From: RUG695 sp050943135 | GTDB taxonomy: Bacteria; Planctomycetota; Planctomycetia; Pirellulales; Thermoguttaceae | DNA: 64,000 bases | Assembly (NCBI GenBank): GCA_050943135.1 | Contig: JBMNOP010000001.1 | Coordinates: 245,111-309,110, forward strand | Reading direction: 5' to 3' | Shown here: one piece after another, positions 36,227 to 45,696 of the stretch | Position numbering within the stretch: the stretch's first letter is position 1 | How the letters are laid out: every line of letters starts with the position of its first letter | The notes under the pieces: generated by a model | Database searches by the model: none | What the model was told of the DNA's origin: nothing | Seen by the model: only the letters and a program-made list of their open reading frames with translations | Made by a program: the position numbers and the translations under genes

Positions 36227-37615
36227 ATGCGTTTACTGATTGTCTCGGCCGGTTATTGGTCGAATTGGGGCTGTTTCGGTGCGACCTACAGCTCGATCTT
36301 CGGTGGTCTGACCGACGTGGAAATAGGGCAGGTTTACTTTAACCTCACTCTTCCGGCCGCGGACGTTCCGCCGAACGTGACCCGGTTTTTCAAAGTCGGA
36401 TTAAAGGCGGCAGCATTGAGCCCTCTGACCCGCAAATTTGTCGGAAGTGAGGTTTCCCGCCGTACCGCCGACCGAGATGACATGGGGGAATATACCGATT
36501 GCTCGAGCGCCGAGAAGAGCCTGATCTATTATTTCCGCCGCCATCATTGGACGTGGCTCAAGTGGCTTGGCTATTGGTTTATTGCCCGGTTCGGCCGCTG
36601 GAGGTCGCCTCAACTGCGTGAGTTCATCAAGGATTTTCGCCCCGACGCAATTTGGGTAGACGCCACACCGACGATGCCCTCATTGGCGATGGGCATCTAT
36701 CTGAAGAAGTTGACCGGTCTTCCGATGACAGGCTACATTTACGATGAACATTACTCGCTTAAGCGACTTCGCTTTTCTCCGGCGTTTTGGCTCTATCGTC
36801 TCGCTTCCCGACGGCTGATCCGTCGGGTCATCCTCGAAAGTCAATGGTTTTATACCATCAGCGAGGCGCAACGCGAATACTACGAGCGGAAATTCGGTAA
36901 AACCTGCTATGTGCTAACGCGTAGTGCCGACTTTTCCGGTGAGCACCCCCTTCCTGCGAGTCGGCGGCCGGAAGAACCCCTGAAATTAGCCTACACGGGA
37001 AATCTGAGTAACGGTCGCTACAAAGCCCTGATGATCGTCGGTGAGGCGATTCGGCGTGCCGGCCTTCATGCCGAGCTTGACGTTTACTCGTCGCAACCGG
37101 TCTCACGCCGACTTGTTCAGAACCTGGAGTCGGGGGGAAGGGTTCGCTTTCGCGGAACGGTTTCCGGTGCTGAAATTTTGGCAATTCAGCGCAATGCCGA
37201 CATTTTGGTTCTTGCCGAAGGATTTAGTGCGGCATATCGTCTTGCGGCCGGAAAAGCTTTTTCGACCAAAATCGTTGACTATCTTCATTCAGGCCGTCCA
37301 ATCTTGGCGGTCGGTCCGAAAGAGATGAACTCGATTGCTTACATTGAACGACATGGATGCGGACTTGCCGCAGCTTCGGTTTCCGAGGCTGCCGAGGCGC
37401 TCCGGCGTCTTGTTGACGAACCGGATCTTCCGGCCCGACTGACCGCCAGGGCGTGGGAGACCGGCCGAACTTTTCACGATACAACGAAATCACGAGCCGT
37501 GCTTTCGGTACAGTTGGCCCTGCTGGCGGCGGGGATCCCTGCCGAAACGCCTACCCGCCGAACATCTGAATGTATGATAAGCGCGGGGGAAGAGCGGAAG
37601 AAGTCGCCGTTTTGA
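36227..37615 (+). CDS. GT4-type glycosyltransferase
   Basis: The 462-residue protein has a GT-B layout. The N-terminus reads MRLLIVSAGYWSNWGCFGATYSS, and a donor-binding region includes PLKLAYTGNLSNGRYKALM and the later NADILVLAEGF. The C-terminus is rich in Glu and Lys. The catalytic family is suggested by the general pattern only, and donor and acceptor are unknown. It follows the GNAT-like gene by 56 bp. Confidence 0.75.
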   Translation: MRLLIVSAGYWSNWGCFGATYSSIFGGLTDVEIGQVYFNLTLPAADVPPNVTRFFKVGLKAAALSPLTRKFVGSEVSRRTADRDDMGEYTDCSSAEKSLIYYFRRHHWTWLKWLGYWFIARFGRWRSPQLREFIKDFRPDAIWVDATPTMPSLAMGIYLKKLTGLPMTGYIYDEHYSLKRLRFSPAFWLYRLASRRLIRRVILESQWFYTISEAQREYYERKFGKTCYVLTRSADFSGEHPLPASRRPEEPLKLAYTGNLSNGRYKALMIVGEAIRRAGLHAELDVYSSQPVSRRLVQNLESGGRVRFRGTVSGAEILAIQRNADILVLAEGFSAAYRLAAGKAFSTKIVDYLHSGRPILAVGPKEMNSIAYIERHGCGLAAASVSEAAEALRRLVDEPDLPARLTARAWETGRTFHDTTKSRAVLSVQLALLAAGIPAETPTRRTSECMISAGEERKKSPF

Positions 37616-37752
37616 CCAGCCTTTTTCTTGGGGAATCTCTCTCTCTCGGTCGAGAGAGACGGTGATCTGCTTCTATATTGCTACGGCTTTTCGAAGAGAA
37701 GTGCCTTCAGATAAGGAACTTCCGGAATATTCGATGAAGAAAATGGTTTTCT

Positions 37753-38946
37753 ATGCTTGATTCCATCATCAAACGTCTTTGGCGACAGCTCAGCGGTGAG
37801 GATATCTGGACCTATGCCCCGATCGTTGTCGTAATGCTGGCGTTGAGCTTAATCTATTCGATTTTGCTGCAGTCCCACCCGAACAACAGGCAATTTCTGC
37901 GAATAGTCTTCTGTTTTCTCGCGACGTTGGCCCTGGCACTTTTTTGCGGGTTACGCCACATGTCGGTCGGGACGGATACCGAACGGTATTACCACATGAT
38001 CGGCGATGAGTTCTCGATCTCGGTCGAACAGGTCATCGATAATTTTCTTCCGAATCGGCTGGAAAACCAAGATGCCCAACAGATTCCCCGAGACGTGGTT
38101 TTCTACATCATCTCCGATCAGATGCGCATGCTCGGACTGTCGGAATACGGTGTCTTTTGCGTTTACGCCCTGTTTTACGTGGGGGTTGCGGGGTGGCTCA
38201 TCTACCGCTATTCCGTCTCACCTGTGGTTGCCTTCTTTACTTTCATGGCACTGGGGGTGTATGTCTTCGGTTTCACCGGCTTACGGCAGGCGATAGCGAT
38301 GGGGTGGACGATGCTGGCGTATCCATTCATTCAGCGGAGAAAACTCCTTTTCTTCACCTTCTTTGTCCTTGTCGGGATGCTGTTTCACAAGTCGGCACTG
38401 GTCTTTTTTCCAGCCTATTTCATCGTGCATAGGCGGATCAGACTCTCCTTTGTTCTGATTCTTTGCGCCGTTGCATTTTATCTCTTTTCCCATGCCAACA
38501 ATCTGTCCAGTTACATCGTTCAGTATCTCGGCAGCCTCGATGACCGTGTCGAGGGATATTTTGGTAGTGCCGACGAAGAACTGAACCGAAGCTTTTCGAC
38601 GTGTATCATTCGTTTTGTTATCTTTTTCCTCTTCATCATCGTGTGCGGACGCAAAGGATTCACGAAGGAAGAGACGATATGGGTGAACATGCTGTTCATC
38701 GGGGCGATTTTCGAGTTGTTCTCGATAAAAGGGTGGGCCGGAATGCCGCGGTTGGGGCTTTATTATTCGGGCTATACCATGCTTCTGATGCCGAATCTGA
38801 TCGAGAGAGCCAAGCATTACATTCCGCTTCCATATGCCATTACCGTCGCGACGTTTGCCGCACTGGCTTCCCTTTATTTTATGAAGGTGATTTCTGTTTT
38901 CGGTCCTTACCATTTTAACTGGTACGGTTGGATCAACGTTGGGTAG
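37753..38946 (+). CDS. EpsG/Wzy-type polysaccharide polymerase
   Basis: The 397-residue protein has about ten hydrophobic segments, for example APIVVVMLALSLIYSILL and IVFCFLATLALALF. The family signature CGLRHMSVGTDTERYYHMI is present, followed by GFTGLRQAIAMGW and a late periplasmic loop. Proteins of this type link repeat units of a polysaccharide at the periplasmic face of the membrane. With the flippase gene downstream this defines a Wzx/Wzy pathway. Confidence 0.85.
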   Translation: MLDSIIKRLWRQLSGEDIWTYAPIVVVMLALSLIYSILLQSHPNNRQFLRIVFCFLATLALALFCGLRHMSVGTDTERYYHMIGDEFSISVEQVIDNFLPNRLENQDAQQIPRDVVFYIISDQMRMLGLSEYGVFCVYALFYVGVAGWLIYRYSVSPVVAFFTFMALGVYVFGFTGLRQAIAMGWTMLAYPFIQRRKLLFFTFFVLVGMLFHKSALVFFPAYFIVHRRIRLSFVLILCAVAFYLFSHANNLSSYIVQYLGSLDDRVEGYFGSADEELNRSFSTCIIRFVIFFLFIIVCGRKGFTKEETIWVNMLFIGAIFELFSIKGWAGMPRLGLYYSGYTMLLMPNLIERAKHYIPLPYAITVATFAALASLYFMKVISVFGPYHFNWYGWINVG

Positions 38947-39010
38947 GGCCCGGCGTTTGAACTGATGACACGATCCCGCCGGAGAGTTGTCCGAAATATG
39001 GTGTTTATCG

Positions 39011-40222
39011 ATGCGTGTTCTCCAAATCAATGCCTGCTATTCTGATGGCAGTACCGGTGCGAATACCCGTGATATTCATCGATGGCTTCTTGCCCGCGGC
39101 GAGGAATCCTTTGTCGCAGTTCCTGGATTTCAGAGGCAGAAGGAGTCCGGTTTCTATGCAATTGGCAACCCTTTCGACCGGCGGGTTCACGCGCTTGTCT
39201 CGAGAATCACCGGTTATCAAGCCTACGGCTCCGCCGGAGCGACACGCGCTTTGTGCCGGTATATCGATAAAATCGCTCCGGACGTTATCCATTTGCAAAA
39301 TGTCCACAGCCATTTCCTGCATCTTCCTCTCCTCTTGCGATTTATCGCAAAACGAAAGGGAGCCCTTTGCCTGACGTTGCACGACTGTTGGTTCTTTACC
39401 GGACGATGTGTTCATTATACCGAGAGCGGTTGTGCTCGCTGGCAGATCGGCTGCGGACGATGTCCGAAAAACTATCACGGGATCAAGACCTGGTTTTTTG
39501 ACCGATCAGCAGAAATGGCACGCACTCGGCAGAGGCTCTTTGTCGAGATCGATCGTTTGGGCGTGATCGGCGTTTCCGACTGGGTTTTAAACCAGGCGCG
39601 TCGGTCTTACATTCTTGGTTCCCATCCTACCGCCCGCTGGAGGCGCCTTTACAACTGGGTTGATGACAAGGTCTTTAAACCGACCGATTCGGCTCTTCTT
39701 CGCTCGACTCTCGGTATTCCCGAAGGGGGAAAGATGATTCTCGGCGTTTCCTCTCCCTGGAGTGATCGCAAAGGACTTTCCCTTTTTCTTGATATCGCAC
39801 CGTTGCTTGCTCCGAACGAAAAGATTGTTCTGGTTGGCCCTCTCCCCGCTCGGACCCTTCCCGCGAATATCGTTACGGTCGGCAAGGTTGGCGATCCCAC
39901 CCTTCTGGCACGCTATTACGGTGCCGCCGATATTTTCGTACAGGGGTCAAGAGAGGAGACTTTCGGGAAAGTGACCGCCGAATCTCTTCTTTGTGGTACC
40001 CCCGCCGCCGTTGTCGACTCAACCGGCAATACCGAACTGATTCATCCCGGATGTGGTCTTTTGATTCCGCCCCGGGCCTCGGCGGCAGAGGTCCTTGCCT
40101 CCCTACGCGCCACGATGGCTCTCCCCAAACCGGTCGATATTTGCCGTGCCGACGCGCAGGCACGTTTCACTCCCGAAAAAATACTCCCCGCGCATTTCGA
40201 ATTTTATGCGAGTCTTCTGTGA
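39011..40222 (+). CDS. GT4-type glycosyltransferase
   Basis: The 403-residue protein starts with MRVLQINACYSDGSTGANTRDIH, typical of WcaC/WcaL-like colanic-acid-type glycosyltransferases. The second domain carries MILGVSSPWSDRKGLSLFLDIAPLL and the donor-binding VQGSREETFGKVTAESLLCGTPAAVVDSTG. The start at 39011 is preferred over a longer frame that lacks a ribosome binding site. It overlaps no neighbour and the next gene starts 62 bp downstream. Confidence 0.85.
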   Translation: MRVLQINACYSDGSTGANTRDIHRWLLARGEESFVAVPGFQRQKESGFYAIGNPFDRRVHALVSRITGYQAYGSAGATRALCRYIDKIAPDVIHLQNVHSHFLHLPLLLRFIAKRKGALCLTLHDCWFFTGRCVHYTESGCARWQIGCGRCPKNYHGIKTWFFDRSAEMARTRQRLFVEIDRLGVIGVSDWVLNQARRSYILGSHPTARWRRLYNWVDDKVFKPTDSALLRSTLGIPEGGKMILGVSSPWSDRKGLSLFLDIAPLLAPNEKIVLVGPLPARTLPANIVTVGKVGDPTLLARYYGAADIFVQGSREETFGKVTAESLLCGTPAAVVDSTGNTELIHPGCGLLIPPRASAAEVLASLRATMALPKPVDICRADAQARFTPEKILPAHFEFYASLL

Positions 40223-40284
40223 AACGATGGTGCAAGAATCCGTCGCGGCGCGTAAAGAGTGCCCCGACCCCGAGAGTTTTTACT

Positions 40285-41448
40285 ATGTCTAAACCACGAA
40301 TCGGCCTGTTTACCTTTTATACCGGGAATTACGGTGCTTGTTTACAGGCGTTTGCGACGCAGCGTTATGTTCGGGAAAAGCTTGGGGGGGAATGTGTGAT
40401 CGTTCGAACCGATCCCGGTGTTCGTGGAGATACCCCATGGACGCGGCTTTTTCTTCGCGGGGGAATTTTCCACGGACCCCTGGCCAAAATCCGACGCCGT
40501 TTACGTCGCCGGACGCCGGTCGCAAGCGCATTTGCGGAACGTCTGTCCGTGCGCGTCGAAGCGTTTAAACGTTTTGAGCGAGATTGTCTGGTCTTGGACG
40601 AGAACCAAAATCGCCTCTTTTCGGAATATTATCGAAATCCACCCGATTACGATATCTATTTAAGCGGAAGCGACCAGGTCTGGAACCCGTTGGCGTTCAG
40701 TCGCTGTAATCCGATTTACTATCTCGATATTGCTCCGTTGGGAAGACCACGGGTCTCGTACGCATCGAGTTTTGCCATCTCCGAAGTTCCGCTGCGATAT
40801 CTTCGGGAGATGAAACGTTTCCTGACTCGTTTCGATCGGATCTCCGTCCGTGAGAACGACGGGGCACGGATCGTCGAACGTCTGACGGGAAGACGTCCAC
40901 CGGTTGTGGTCGATCCAACCTTTCTTTTAACGCGAGAAGATTGGCTACGGGTTTCCGGGAAGTCAACGATGGTTCCAGAAGAACCTTACATCCTTTTTTA
41001 CCGCCTGGGAACCTTTTCCTACTTTGATTGGTTTAAAGAACATATTCTCGAAAAGACCCGCATGCGCCCGGTGGTCATTCCGATCCGTGCCGAAGACGAC
41101 CCAACCGGAGATGGGGAGTACAACGCCGGTCCCCTGGACTTCGTGAGTTTGCTTGCCCGTGCGGCGCTGGTGGTTACCGACTCCTTCCACGGGGTCGCCC
41201 TTTCGGTCAATCTGGGGGTTCCCTTTTATGCTCTCCTTCGCCAAGATCCGGCGATCAAGGGGAATATGAATTCACGGGTTCTTTTCCTTTTGGAACGACT
41301 GCGGCTAAACGACCGCCTCGTTCTTCCCCGGACCAAGTTTCTTGACGCTCCCTCCTTCGAGGCGCCTGCCGCCGACTCCTCTGAGCTCTCGGCATGGCGC
41401 GATGTTTCGGCAGGTTACTTGGCAGAGATCCTCGGCAGGAATCATTGA
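40285..41448 (+). CDS. Polysaccharide pyruvyl transferase family protein
   Basis: The 387-residue protein carries the pyruvyltransferase family pattern: FTFYTGNYGACLQAFATQ, YDIYLSGSDQVWNPLAF, RISVREND, VVDPTFLLTREDW and VVTDSFHGVALSVNLGVPFYALL. It would transfer pyruvate from phosphoenolpyruvate to a sugar of the repeat unit, giving a ketal and a negative charge. Some family members instead act on small glycans. The start at 40285 avoids a 98-residue extension that overlaps the previous gene. Confidence 0.86.
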   Translation: MSKPRIGLFTFYTGNYGACLQAFATQRYVREKLGGECVIVRTDPGVRGDTPWTRLFLRGGIFHGPLAKIRRRLRRRTPVASAFAERLSVRVEAFKRFERDCLVLDENQNRLFSEYYRNPPDYDIYLSGSDQVWNPLAFSRCNPIYYLDIAPLGRPRVSYASSFAISEVPLRYLREMKRFLTRFDRISVRENDGARIVERLTGRRPPVVVDPTFLLTREDWLRVSGKSTMVPEEPYILFYRLGTFSYFDWFKEHILEKTRMRPVVIPIRAEDDPTGDGEYNAGPLDFVSLLARAALVVTDSFHGVALSVNLGVPFYALLRQDPAIKGNMNSRVLFLLERLRLNDRLVLPRTKFLDAPSFEAPAADSSELSAWRDVSAGYLAEILGRNH

Positions 41449-41490
41449 ACCACCACGTTTTCGAATTATGAGGACAATTATTCCCATGCC

Positions 41491-41518
41491 TTTTGAACAC
41501 ATATTATTTCGTTATAAT
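41491..41518 (+). promoter_or_regulatory. Possible internal promoter before wecB
   Basis: TTTTGA (41491-41496) and TATAAT (41513-41518) are separated by 16 bp in the 190-bp gap before wecB. The -10 is perfect and the -35 is weak. It may provide extra expression of the nucleotide-sugar genes. Confidence 0.4.
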
Positions 41519-41639
41519 GTTTTCGGTAGGCCTATGGATCAGTCTCCTGCCCGCCCCTTGTGATCCGGGATCGACCGCATTGTCGGGGTTGTTTTTCCTA
41601 ACCGTTTCACTCCGGTTTCTGTGTGAGTAAGTGTTTCGT

Positions 41640-42740
41640 ATGATGAAGATTATTTGCGTCGCAGGTGCCCGTCCCAACTTTATGAAAATCGCATCGATCA
41701 TGCGGGTCTTTTTGGCTCATCCCGATATTGACCCTGTCCTGATTCATACCGGTCAGCATCACGACGCGCAGATGAGCAAACTCTTCTTCGAAGAGCTGGA
41801 AATCCCGAAGCCGGACCTCAATCTCGGCGTCAGTGGCGGTACACCGACGACCCAAACGGCTGCGATTATGCAGGCATTCGAACCGGTCTGCCGCGAGTAC
41901 AAGCCGGATATGGTTCTGGTTGTCGGGGATGTCAATAGTACCGTGGCCTGTGGTCTGACCGCAGTACAGCTGGGCGTGCCGCTCGTGCATGTCGAGGCTG
42001 GCCTGCGAAGTTTCGATTGTTCGATGCCTGAAGAGATCAACCGGATTGTTACCGACTCGATCAGTGACCTCCTCTTCTGTTCCGAGCCGAGCGGTGTCGT
42101 CAATTTGGGAAAAGAAGGACGTTTCGGCGACTGCGTCTACCATGTCGGCAACGTGATGATCGATACCCTCTTGTCGAACCTGGAAAAGGCGAAAAAACTT
42201 CGGACTCTGTCCGAGATGAAAGTCGATCCCGAGAACTACGGCGTGATGACGATCCATCGCCCAAGCAATGTCGATGACCCGGAGACCTTTGCACGGATTC
42301 TCGATATCGTCGACGAGGTGCTATCCCTTTATCCGGTCATTTTCCCCATCCATCCCCGCACACGCAAATCGGCGGAAAGGCTCGGCCTGTTCGAACGCAT
42401 CACAAGGATGCCTAATCTTCTTCTGACCGAACCGCTCGGCTACCTCGAATTCTTGAATCTGAACGCGCATGCCAAGTTCGTGATGACCGACTCCGGCGGA
42501 ATTCAGGAAGAGACGACGGTTCTGAACGTCCCTTGCCTGACGCTTCGCGAAAATACCGAACGGCCGATTACCTGCGAACAGGGAACGAATCAATTGGTCG
42601 GCACCGATCCGGATCGATTTCGCTGCGCGTTCCGCAAGATCATATCTGATAGCCTTCCGCAGACGACCGTTCCCGCGCTTTGGGACGGAAAGGCCGCCGA
42701 ACGGATCGCCTACATAATCTCAGCCCATTGGCGCAAATGA
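41640..42740 (+). CDS. wecB: UDP-N-acetylglucosamine 2-epimerase (non-hydrolysing)
   Basis: This enzyme interconverts UDP-GlcNAc and UDP-ManNAc, supplying ManNAc-type sugars for the repeat unit. The 366-residue protein has the family motifs ARPNFMKIASIMRVF, LIHTGQHHDAQMS, VVGDVNSTVACGLTA, HVEAGLRSFD, PEEINRIVTDSIS and the late DSGGIQEETTVLNVPCLTLRENTERPIT. A GTG three codons upstream is an alternative start. It lies within the polysaccharide operon, and the wbpA-like pseudogene downstream would have oxidised this or a related UDP-sugar. Confidence 0.95.
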   Translation: MMKIICVAGARPNFMKIASIMRVFLAHPDIDPVLIHTGQHHDAQMSKLFFEELEIPKPDLNLGVSGGTPTTQTAAIMQAFEPVCREYKPDMVLVVGDVNSTVACGLTAVQLGVPLVHVEAGLRSFDCSMPEEINRIVTDSISDLLFCSEPSGVVNLGKEGRFGDCVYHVGNVMIDTLLSNLEKAKKLRTLSEMKVDPENYGVMTIHRPSNVDDPETFARILDIVDEVLSLYPVIFPIHPRTRKSAERLGLFERITRMPNLLLTEPLGYLEFLNLNAHAKFVMTDSGGIQEETTVLNVPCLTLRENTERPITCEQGTNQLVGTDPDRFRCAFRKIISDSLPQTTVPALWDGKAAERIAYIISAHWRK

Positions 42741-42833
42741 CTGTCGCGCCATCCGGCGCTTTTTCGAATCGGTCCCTTCCCAGCAACGGACCGAGTGTTT
42801 TTCTTTCTTCCGAACATATGAGTTAAGACGTAA

Positions 42834-43856
42834 ATGAAAGAAAAAATACTCCTGACCGGCGGTGCCGGTTACATAGGTTCCCATACGGCACTGACGCTTC
42901 TTCGGCAGGGTTACGATGCTGTCACGATAGATAACCTTTCGAACAGCTCTGCCGAATCGATCGCGAGGGTGAACCGATTGGCCGACCGTAAGTCGGTCCT
43001 CTACATTGCCGACGTTCAGGATCGTGCCCAGCTCGAACGGATCTTTACCGAAAACAAAATCACCGCTGTTATCCATTTCGCCGCGTTTAAGGCGGTGAGG
43101 GAATCGGTTGCCGAACCGCTCAAGTACTACAAGAACAATCTCGATGCGACAATCGCCCTCTGCGAGACGATGCCTCGTTTCGGTGTTAACAAGTTGATTT
43201 TCAGTTCAAGTGCCACGGTTTACGGAAAGAGCCCTAATGTTCCACTGAAGGAAACCGAGCCGACCGGTTGTGTCAACCCTTACGGCCGCACGAAACTGAT
43301 GAGTGAGCTGATTCTTACCGATGTCGCCGCCGCGACACCCGAGCTTTCGGTAACGATCCTCCGCTATTTTAATCCCGTCGGTGCAGATCCGAGCGGCGAA
43401 ATCGGAGAAGACCCGAGAGGTATGCCGAACAACTTGATGCCTTGTATCTGTCAGGTCGCGGTCGGACGTCGTTCCAAGCTTAATGTCTTCGGGGGGGATT
43501 ACCCCACCCCGGATGGCACCGCCATTCGAGACTACATCCATATTTCCGATCTGGCCGAAGGGCATGTCGCCGCACTGGCCCATACCACGCCGGGTGTGAA
43601 GATCTACAATCTCGGTTCCGGTCGAGGCCATTCCGTTCTCGAGATGATCCATGCTTATGAACAGGCCACTGGCGTTTCGATCCCCTACGAGATCGTCGCG
43701 CGCCGACCCGGAGACACGCCGCAGTGTTACGCAGACCCCTCGCTCGCCAACCGGGAACTTGGCTGGAGGACCCGGCGAACGCTCGTCGATATGTGCCTTG
43801 ACGCCCATCACTGGCAAACCCTAAACCCCGAAGGATATGTCGATCGACGGAATTGA
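42834..43856 (+). CDS. galE: UDP-glucose 4-epimerase
   Basis: The 340-residue short-chain dehydrogenase-type enzyme interconverts UDP-glucose and UDP-galactose. It has the dinucleotide motif TGGAGYIGSHTALTLL, the catalytic YGRTK, and the GalE-specific regions HFAAFKAVRESV, RYFNPVGADPSGEIGEDP and GTAIRDYIHISDLA. These fit GalE more than other epimerases. It lies 93 bp after wecB in the operon. Confidence 0.93.
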   Translation: MKEKILLTGGAGYIGSHTALTLLRQGYDAVTIDNLSNSSAESIARVNRLADRKSVLYIADVQDRAQLERIFTENKITAVIHFAAFKAVRESVAEPLKYYKNNLDATIALCETMPRFGVNKLIFSSSATVYGKSPNVPLKETEPTGCVNPYGRTKLMSELILTDVAAATPELSVTILRYFNPVGADPSGEIGEDPRGMPNNLMPCICQVAVGRRSKLNVFGGDYPTPDGTAIRDYIHISDLAEGHVAALAHTTPGVKIYNLGSGRGHSVLEMIHAYEQATGVSIPYEIVARRPGDTPQCYADPSLANRELGWRTRRTLVDMCLDAHHWQTLNPEGYVDRRN

Positions 43857-44007
43857 TGAACGACACTTTCAATGGGCTTGGCAGTTAAAACTCCGGAGAT
43901 CATTTTAACGCATCGGATGATCATCGTACCTTTCGGCTCTTTCGACGGGACATCGTCGATGTTTCGTTTTGAGGGCGAAAATCCTCCCATGACTTAATTT
44001 TTTGCCT

Positions 44008-44952
44008 ATGACACGCTATCTTCTGACCGGCGGTGCCGGGTTTATCGGTTCCAATCTTACCCGTTATCTTCTAGAGAAGGGGCACGAGCCGGTTGTGCTC
44101 GACAACTTCTCGACAGGGAAACGAGAAAATCTTACCGAAATCCTTGATAGGATCACGCTGATCGAGGGGGATATTCGCAGTGCGGCGGATGTCGACAAGG
44201 CTCTTGACGGGTGTGCCGGTGTTTTCCATTTGGGGGCGCTCGGCTCGGTGCCGCGGAGTATTGCCGACCCGATCGCCACGCACGACAACAACGTCAACGG
44301 AACAATCGGCGTTTTGGAAGGCATGCGCCGTGTCGGTGTGAGGCGTATCGTTTTTTCCGCGTCCTCTTCGGTATACGGGAACCAGAAGGTTTCTCCCAAG
44401 GTCGAAACAATGCCGATTCTTCCAATCAGTCCTTATGCTGCGAGCAAGGCCGCGTGCGAGGGGTATGTACAGGCGTATGCCGCCGCGTTTGGCATCGAGG
44501 CGATTACCTTACGCTACTTCAACGTTTTCGGCCCAAGGCAAGATCCGAACAGCACCTATGCCGCGGTCATTCCCGCTTTTGTTTCGGCGCTCCTTCACGG
44601 GGAAAGCCCGACGATCTTCGGTGACGGCGAGCAGTCGCGCGATTTTAGTTATGTTCTGAATGTCTGCTATGCCAACTGGCTCGGTATGAATGTCGACGCG
44701 CAACGATGTAGCGGCCGACCAATCAATGTTGCGTGTAACAGGCAGACCACGTTAAACCAAATCTACCGAAAACTCGGGGAACTTCTGGAGACCGACCTCC
44801 CGGCAATCTACGCGCCGGAAAGACCCGGAGATGTGAAGAATTCCCTCGCCGATATCCGTCGTGCCAAGGAAATTCTCGGTTATGAGCCACTTGTCTATTT
44901 CGACGAGGGCCTGAAGCGTTCTATCGAATGGTACAGGGAAAATCTTTGGTGA
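44008..44952 (+). CDS. NAD-dependent epimerase (WbpP/UDP-GlcNAc 4-epimerase-like)
   Basis: The 314-residue SDR protein has TGGAGFIGSN, the SASSSVYGNQ active-site serine region, catalytic YAASK, and ALRYFNVFGPRQDPNS-like ITLRYFNVFGPRQDPN typical of WbpP-type enzymes. WbpP acts on UDP-GlcNAc or UDP-GlcNAcA. An alternative TTG two codons upstream is possible. It directly precedes the decayed UDP-sugar dehydrogenase, a common WbpP-WbpA pairing for galacturonamide-type sugars. Confidence 0.85.
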   Translation: MTRYLLTGGAGFIGSNLTRYLLEKGHEPVVLDNFSTGKRENLTEILDRITLIEGDIRSAADVDKALDGCAGVFHLGALGSVPRSIADPIATHDNNVNGTIGVLEGMRRVGVRRIVFSASSSVYGNQKVSPKVETMPILPISPYAASKAACEGYVQAYAAAFGIEAITLRYFNVFGPRQDPNSTYAAVIPAFVSALLHGESPTIFGDGEQSRDFSYVLNVCYANWLGMNVDAQRCSGRPINVACNRQTTLNQIYRKLGELLETDLPAIYAPERPGDVKNSLADIRRAKEILGYEPLVYFDEGLKRSIEWYRENLW

Positions 44953-44956
44953 AGAC

Positions 44957-45455
44957 ATGTTTTCTTCAAAATCGCCGACGGCAGTGCCCTGACCGGTGTG
45001 ATCGGACTCGGTTATTGTTGGGTTTTCGCTTTTGCGCGCGTTTAGGAGCGCCGGTGTTTCGATGATCGGTTTTGGTATGGATTTGCGGAAATTCTAGTCA
45101 CTTCGGGTGGGTAAGAGTTACATCGAACCTATTCCCGACTCTTGGTTCAAGGAATGGGGTGGGGCGAGAAGTTTGGTGGCAACCGCCGACAAAAAGGAAC
45201 CGGGAAATGCCGCCGCCACACCAATCTGTGTGTCGGCCTTCCTTTCCGAAGGCCGTGCCCCCGACTTTATCTCCGTGGAAGAGTCGACCAAGATGATTGC
45301 TGAAATTCTCTGCCGCGGTCAGTTGCTCGTCCTCGAATCGACCACATGACCGAGATGGCTCGGAAGCGATGTTCCCGATCTCGAAAAGTCGGGATTAAAA
45401 ACGGGGAAGGTTTCTTTCTCGTTTACAGTCCGGAACGGGAACTCGGCAATCTCGA
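44957..45455 (+). pseudogene. Decayed WbpA/TviB-type UDP-sugar 6-dehydrogenase
   Basis: Fragments of a UDP-N-acetyl-hexosamine 6-dehydrogenase can be read in shifting frames. The NAD-binding start KIADGSALTGVIGLGY is near 44968. GVSMIGFGMD, an in-frame stop, then LRVGKSYIEPIPD are near 45055-45140. ICVSAF and QLLVLESTT with a stop (TGA 45347-45349) follow. LEKSGLKTG is next, and after one more frameshift FFLVYSPERELGN is near 45415-45450. Small deletions accompany the shifts, including loss of the YPGTT loop after ESTT. After about 45455 the similarity fades, so the C-terminal half is deleted or unrecognisable. The neighbours wecB and the WbpP-like epimerase fit its former role. Confidence 0.8.
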
Positions 45456-45696
45456 TGATTCTGCGGCGGAATCATTGCAGAGAGAGGGAAAAATGATATT
45501 CTGGTGATTGATCCGGTTAAAAACTCGAGTATTCAGACGGGAATCTCGATCTGTGCCGAAATCTCTTCCGACGCAAATCGTTCGTCAGGTCACAAGGATA
45601 AAGCCAGGGCAAGTCAGATGGTCAGCGGCGTTAGTGTCGGTTTTGGCTCGGCGTTCGGGTTCGTAAAAAACCCATTGTGCGGAAAAAAACACCTTA

